Positions 60,497 to 64,000 of a DNA stretch of 64,000 nucleotides are shown here, piece after piece. The DNA lies in assembly GCA_947474715.1 (NCBI GenBank), contig CANJJT010000002.1, forward strand, positions 62,001-126,000. The letters are read 5' to 3'. Below the pieces are notes generated by a model. The model had not been told where the DNA came from and did no database searches. It worked only from the letters and a program-made list of their open reading frames with translations. Made by a program: the position numbers and the translations under genes. Position 1 is the first letter of the stretch, and every line of letters begins with the position of its first letter. Source of the stretch: CAIYPG01 sp903864555 (GTDB lineage Bacteria; Pseudomonadota; Gammaproteobacteria; Burkholderiales; SG8-39).

Positions 60497-61651
60497 CTAC
60501 TTCAGGCCGCTGCGCGGGAAGCACTTCACCGCATTGTCCCAGAACAGCTTGCGCTTGCGCGCTTCCGGTGTGTTCTTCCAGTCCAGCACGATGTCCACGG
60601 TATGCGGAAAGTGGCTCTCGCCGTGCGGATAATCCGAAGCATACATGAGCACGTGATCGCCACAGATGTCGCTCACCGAGTTGGTGATTTTCTCGCCTTC
60701 GGGGGCCTCGATGCTCTGGAAATAGCGGCCGCCCTGGGCATACTCGCTGGGCAGTTGCTTCAGCTCCGGAATGGCACTCTTGATGGTCTTGGCGTGCTCG
60801 TCAATGCGTGCCAGCCAGAAGGGCAGCCAGCCATGGCCGGCTTCCAGCGTGGCGATGCGCACCCTGGGGAAACGCTCCATCACGCCCGCACCGATCAGCG
60901 AGGCCATGTTGCGCATGCCACACCAGGGGTGGGCCGCGGAGCGCTGCAGGAACAGGTTCTCCCAGTTGTCCAGGCCGCCCGGCGCATAGGGAGGCATGAC
61001 AGTGAAGGTGTGCAGCGAGATGGTGAGGTCGAACTCCTGTGCCGCGGCCCAGATCGGCTCGAGGTCGGGGTGGTCGAGCGGGGTGCCATAGGGTGCATAG
61101 GGCAGGATGCCCCAGGCCCAGCCGGACTTGCCCCACTTCCTGATTTCCTCGATGCTGCCCGGGATGTCTCGCGCTGACACCAGGATGACCCCGCCCAGAC
61201 GCTCCGGATGGGCGCTGCAGTAGTCATTCATCCAGCGGTGATAGGCGCGATACATACCCATCTCGAGGGCCACATCGTCGTCGGAGGTGAAGGTGCCGAA
61301 CCAGCCCGAGGGCAGCATGAAGTTGACGTCCACGCCCTCGAAATCCATGTCGGCAATGCGCGCGCTGATGTCCAGATCCACCTTGGGCGAGGGCTTGCGC
61401 GAAGTCTCCGGCCCGGTGAAGCCGGCCATGTAGCGTGCCGGTGAGGTTTCCGCCTGCGCCATGCCCAGGCGCCGGCGATAGGCGCGCGAGCCCTTGGTGT
61501 AGTTGGTGAGGCCGGCCTTGCTGGTGTTCTTGAATTTTTCCCAGCCAGCCAGCTTGGCCTTCTCGGTCTCGCCGATGTACTTCTCCAGCACTTCCATCAC
61601 CGGGCCGACGTGGGTGTCAGAGTCGAAAACCTTGTATCCGTTCTTTGCCAT
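60497..61651 (-). CDS. Amidohydrolase (ACMSD-like TIM barrel) (2)
   Basis: 384 aa. The N-terminus reads KVFDSDTHVGPVMEVLEKYI (D-x-H metal motif). Later come ISARIADMDFEGVDVNFMLP, FDLTISLHTFTVMPPYAPGG with metal His, IATLEAGHGWLPFWLARIDE, and HVLMYASDYPHGESHFPHTV with the conserved Asp. It belongs to the same broad group as the proteins at 46891 and 15570 and probably hydrolyses or decarboxylates a catabolic intermediate. It is 53 bp downstream of the isocitrate lyase-family gene on the same strand. Confidence 0.9.
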   Translation of the reverse strand: MAKNGYKVFDSDTHVGPVMEVLEKYIGETEKAKLAGWEKFKNTSKAGLTNYTKGSRAYRRRLGMAQAETSPARYMAGFTGPETSRKPSPKVDLDISARIADMDFEGVDVNFMLPSGWFGTFTSDDDVALEMGMYRAYHRWMNDYCSAHPERLGGVILVSARDIPGSIEEIRKWGKSGWAWGILPYAPYGTPLDHPDLEPIWAAAQEFDLTISLHTFTVMPPYAPGGLDNWENLFLQRSAAHPWCGMRNMASLIGAGVMERFPRVRIATLEAGHGWLPFWLARIDEHAKTIKSAIPELKQLPSEYAQGGRYFQSIEAPEGEKITNSVSDICGDHVLMYASDYPHGESHFPHTVDIVLDWKNTPEARKRKLFWDNAVKCFPRSGLK

Positions 61652-61704
61652 TGCCCTGCTCCTTGTTCCGTCGTTATCTGTTTTCCGTTACCGGTTATCC
61701 CGGC

Positions 61705-62649
61705 TTATTTGCTGTACTTGGCCAGCAGTTCCTGCGGGAAGTAGCGCTCTTCGAGCATGCGCTGCTTGTCCGCACCCTCGCCTTCCGGCCCCACCTGCAG
61801 CGGGTTGGGCACGGTGTTGGCGGCATTGGCAGCGAGGAATTCGTCCCAGGCCGTCATTTCCTTCTTGTTGAACTCGTGCATGAAATTCCACAGCGCCTGC
61901 CAGGTGACATGGTGGGCGAGCGTCGGGTACCAGGCAATGGTGACGCCCAGCTCGAGGTGCTCTTTCAACGACAGGAAGCGGCCCAGGCCACCTTTCATGA
62001 AGGAGAAGGGGCCTTCGATGGCTGCGCGCACGGTGCGGATCTCGTCGACCGTTCGCGGATACTCGAACTGCACCCAGTCCACGCCACCTTCCTCGCGGTA
62101 GGCCTTGAGGCGGCCGATGGTGTTGTCCAGGCTGTTGCCGACAGCATTGCCGGCGTAGCACTGCGCCATGATGACGAAGTCGGGATCGATCTCGTTCTTG
62201 GCATCGACAGCGGCGCGGTAACGCGCAATCGCCTGCTCCATGGGCACCACTTCCATGCCGGCGGTACCGGTGCGGCGCTTGCCCTCGATGGGCTGGTCGT
62301 CGATGCGGATGCCGGCAATGCCGGCGCGGATGCATTCCTGGATCAGGCGGCGCACCGCCATGACACCACCGTGGCCGGTGTCACCGTCGAGGATGATGGG
62401 GTAGCTGACGCTGCGGGCAATCCACTCGCCGATCTGCACGCATTCAGTCATGGTGGCGGTGCCGACATCGGACAGGCCGGTATAGGTGCCAACCACGCCG
62501 CTGGTGCCGACAAACCCGGCTTCGGTACCGCACTGGTCCATGATGCGGCCGTGGGCCGCGGTGGGCGGATGGATGACGGCGAGGACCTTGTCCTTGCGCT
62601 GGATGAGTTCGCGCAGGCGCGCGCGCTTTGACTTGTCGCTGGATTCCAT
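61705..62649 (-). CDS. Isocitrate lyase/PEP mutase-family protein
   Basis: 314 aa. A (beta/alpha)8 enzyme of the PEP mutase/ICL superfamily, which makes or breaks C-C or P-C bonds next to a 2-oxo acid carboxylate. It has FVGTSGVVGTYTGLSDVGTA, IILDGDTGHGGVMAVRRLIQ (metal Asp), and IAGIRIDDQPIEGKRRTG. The KKCGH signature of true isocitrate lyase is absent; DQP with GKRRTG replaces the usual DQ...KRCGH-type segment. A 2-methylisocitrate or oxaloacetate-type lyase is possible. First gene of the likely operon down to Bug(9). Confidence 0.9.
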   Translation of the reverse strand: MESSDKSKRARLRELIQRKDKVLAVIHPPTAAHGRIMDQCGTEAGFVGTSGVVGTYTGLSDVGTATMTECVQIGEWIARSVSYPIILDGDTGHGGVMAVRRLIQECIRAGIAGIRIDDQPIEGKRRTGTAGMEVVPMEQAIARYRAAVDAKNEIDPDFVIMAQCYAGNAVGNSLDNTIGRLKAYREEGGVDWVQFEYPRTVDEIRTVRAAIEGPFSFMKGGLGRFLSLKEHLELGVTIAWYPTLAHHVTWQALWNFMHEFNKKEMTAWDEFLAANAANTVPNPLQVGPEGEGADKQRMLEERYFPQELLAKYSK

Positions 62650-62834
62650 CTGCTTCTCCTTGGTGATTGCTTACGGCCCGTTCTGGGGCGGGCGCCTGGA
62701 TCAGAGGCGCAAGTCTATAGCGCAGCCCCCCCGCCTGTCACAACACTTTATGCAAAGCAGGTTTGCAATTCGCTCACTGCCGCTTGCGCGGGATCGATGG
62801 CACCTGCGCCAGCAGGACTGCCACAGAGACGGGA

Positions 62835-63638
62835 TCAATAATCGAAAAACGTGGATGGGGTCCCGGTCGCCCGTCCGACTGTGCGGCTGCGCCGCAACAT
62901 GGCCATATAGTGATCCCCGGGCAAGTCGTGCGCTTCGTCGAGCACCGCGGCGCGTGCCTCGAGGGTGGACCATTTGACCCGGCGCGGCCCGCCCTTGAAG
63001 GCGATGGCGATGGTGTTCACCCGGTCCGCGGCGGGCATCAGCACCACCTGTCTGCCGAAGGCCTCGGCGATACGTTCGGCATACAGCTCGACACGGTCAT
63101 CGTCGGACATGAAGTTCTGCACCAGCACGCCGGGTTCGCGTAGGGCTGCATGGGCGTTGGCGTAGAAGGCCGGGCTGCACAGTTCGGGCACCTGGGAACC
63201 ATCGTCGAAGGCGTCCATCAGCAGCACATCGGCTTCATCGGGGTGCGCAGCGACGAAGGCAGCGCCATCGTCCAGGACGGCGGCAAAGCGCGGACCGTCG
63301 GCCGGCAGGTCGAAGTAGCGCCGTGCCGCACTCACCACCTCCGGGTTGACTTCAACCGCGGTCACCCGCGACTGGGGGTAGCCGCGGTACAGGAAGCGCG
63401 CCATGGAGCCGCCACCCAGGCCGATCATGAAGACGCGACGCGGCTGCGGATGGAACAGCAGGAAGGCCATCATGGCGCGGTTGTAGTGCAGCTCCAGCCG
63501 GTCCGGCCGGCTCAGACGCATGGCGCTCTGGATGGCATCGCCGCCGATGTGGAGATAACGCACCCCGCCGGACTCGCTCACTGCGACGGTGCTGCCACGT
63601 CCGGCCGGCCAGTTGCGTTTGCGCGTTTCACGGCTCAT
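62835..63638 (-). CDS. Spermidine synthase-like methyltransferase-fold protein
   Basis: 267 aa. The Rossmann core has VFMIGLGGGSMARFLYRGYP (SAM or dcSAM loop), VTAVEVNPEVVSAARRYFDL, DVLLMDAFDDGSQVPELCSP, and a spermidine-synthase-like N-terminal beta part (VRYLHIGGDAIQSAMRLSRP). The polyamine-binding residues cannot be confirmed, so a polyamine role is open. The ATG at 63638 overlaps the TGA of the upstream alpha/beta hydrolase gene (ATGA), so translation is coupled. Confidence 0.85.
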   Translation of the reverse strand: MSRETRKRNWPAGRGSTVAVSESGGVRYLHIGGDAIQSAMRLSRPDRLELHYNRAMMAFLLFHPQPRRVFMIGLGGGSMARFLYRGYPQSRVTAVEVNPEVVSAARRYFDLPADGPRFAAVLDDGAAFVAAHPDEADVLLMDAFDDGSQVPELCSPAFYANAHAALREPGVLVQNFMSDDDRVELYAERIAEAFGRQVVLMPAADRVNTIAIAFKGGPRRVKWSTLEARAAVLDEAHDLPGDHYMAMLRRSRTVGRATGTPSTFFDY

Positions 63639-64000
63639 GGGCGGGACTCCGGTGTGGCAGCAGGCCCGCGGAAAGTCGGGAAGGCCGTGGTGGGCTCGGC
63701 GCTGAAGGCCGCACGCAAGGCCTGTCCGGCGCGGTGGATGGCGTGGTGCGCCGCGGCCAGCTGCGCACTCAGCAGGATGAAACCGTGGATCATGCCGCGA
63801 AAGCATTCATGGGTGACGGTGACGCCGGCCTGGAGCAGGTGCTCGGCATACACCCGCCCTTCATCAAGCAGGGGATCGTAGCCGGCGGTGACGATGAAGG
63901 CCGGAGCCAGGCCGGCATGGCTGGCAGCGCGCATGGGTGAGGCGCGCCAGTCCAGGCACTGCGCGGGATCCGTCAGGTACTGGCTGCGATACCAGAGCAG
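63635..64000 (-). CDS. Alpha/beta hydrolase (esterase/lipase HSL type), 5' end cut by window edge
   Basis: The C-terminal 121 residues are visible, starting LLWYRSQYLTDPAQCLDWRA. The catalytic Asp is in IVTAGYDPLLDEGRVYAEHL and the catalytic His in FRGMIHGFILLSAQLAAAHH, as in hormone-sensitive-lipase-type esterases; the nucleophile Ser lies outside the window. It overlaps the downstream methyltransferase start by 4 bp. Confidence 0.88.
   Translation of the reverse strand: MLWYRSQYLTDPAQCLDWRASPMRAASHAGLAPAFIVTAGYDPLLDEGRVYAEHLLQAGVTVTHECFRGMIHGFILLSAQLAAAHHAIHRAGQALRAAFSAEPTTAFPTFRGPAATPESRP

Overview
The window reads as chromosomal DNA of a betaproteobacterium of the order Burkholderiales (Alcaligenaceae or a close relative). 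The reasons are high GC over most of its length, the gene order CNP1-like/rubrerythrin/rppH/proS/lytic transglycosylase at the left end, and nine periplasmic Bug-type (TctC) solute receptors. No rRNA, tRNA, CRISPR array or complete mobile element was found.

Layout. 1-8.7 kb: visibly lower GC; housekeeping genes (rppH, proS, pyrF), a lytic transglycosylase, a rubrerythrin that has lost one iron-ligand Glu, an IS630-family remnant, an acyl-CoA dehydrogenase and a Bug receptor. 8.7-16.5 kb: Bug receptors, a LysR regulator, an enoyl-CoA hydratase-like protein, an ADP-forming acyl-CoA synthetase and a LigI-like amidohydrolase. Two divergent intergenic regions here share a 42-bp regulatory block. 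16.5-21.2 kb: a signalling operon (ABC-type binding protein, histidine kinase, single-domain receiver, receiver-cyclase with a frameshift). 21.2-31 kb: a UGSC C-terminal-domain paralogue with a Bug receptor, an iron-permease-like protein, a TIGR03084-type protein, hslR, a PilZ protein, a Bug receptor, a probable selenoprotein and an FMN-dependent 2-hydroxy-acid dehydrogenase. 31-39.5 kb: SulP transporter with a cNMP domain, polyphosphate:AMP phosphotransferase, DUF2214, a broken DUF1328 gene, selO and an MFS exporter. Two FNR/ANR-like boxes control part of this block. 39.5-45.8 kb: repeat DNA, a haloacid dehalogenase, pfkA, enoyl-CoA hydratase and CaiB/BaiF genes. 45.8-64 kb: Bug receptors alternating with amidohydrolases, hydantoinase A/B subunits, a glutathione S-transferase, a second CoA-transferase, an aminoglycoside-phosphotransferase-like protein, LysR, a PEP mutase/isocitrate lyase-family protein, a spermidine-synthase-like methyltransferase and an alpha/beta hydrolase cut by the window edge.

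Taken together, most of the window looks like accessory catabolic islands. Receptors for unknown carboxylated or aromatic compounds sit beside CoA activation, CoA transfer, hydration and amidohydrolase enzymes. No TctA/TctB membrane genes are present, so the receptors must use permeases encoded elsewhere or act as sensors.

The strongest unusual signal is the gene at 27924-29564 (minus). An in-frame TGA is followed directly by Gly-Ser-Cys (the UGSC motif), and a perfect hairpin right after it places G and U in the loop at positions 23 and 24 counted from the U of UGA. This matches a bacterial SECIS element, so the gene should encode a 546-residue selenoprotein that ordinary gene callers would split. 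Other signals are a 255-bp inverted-repeat element present twice with stem-preserving variable hairpins, the shared 42-bp operator/promoter block, and several genes broken by small indels.
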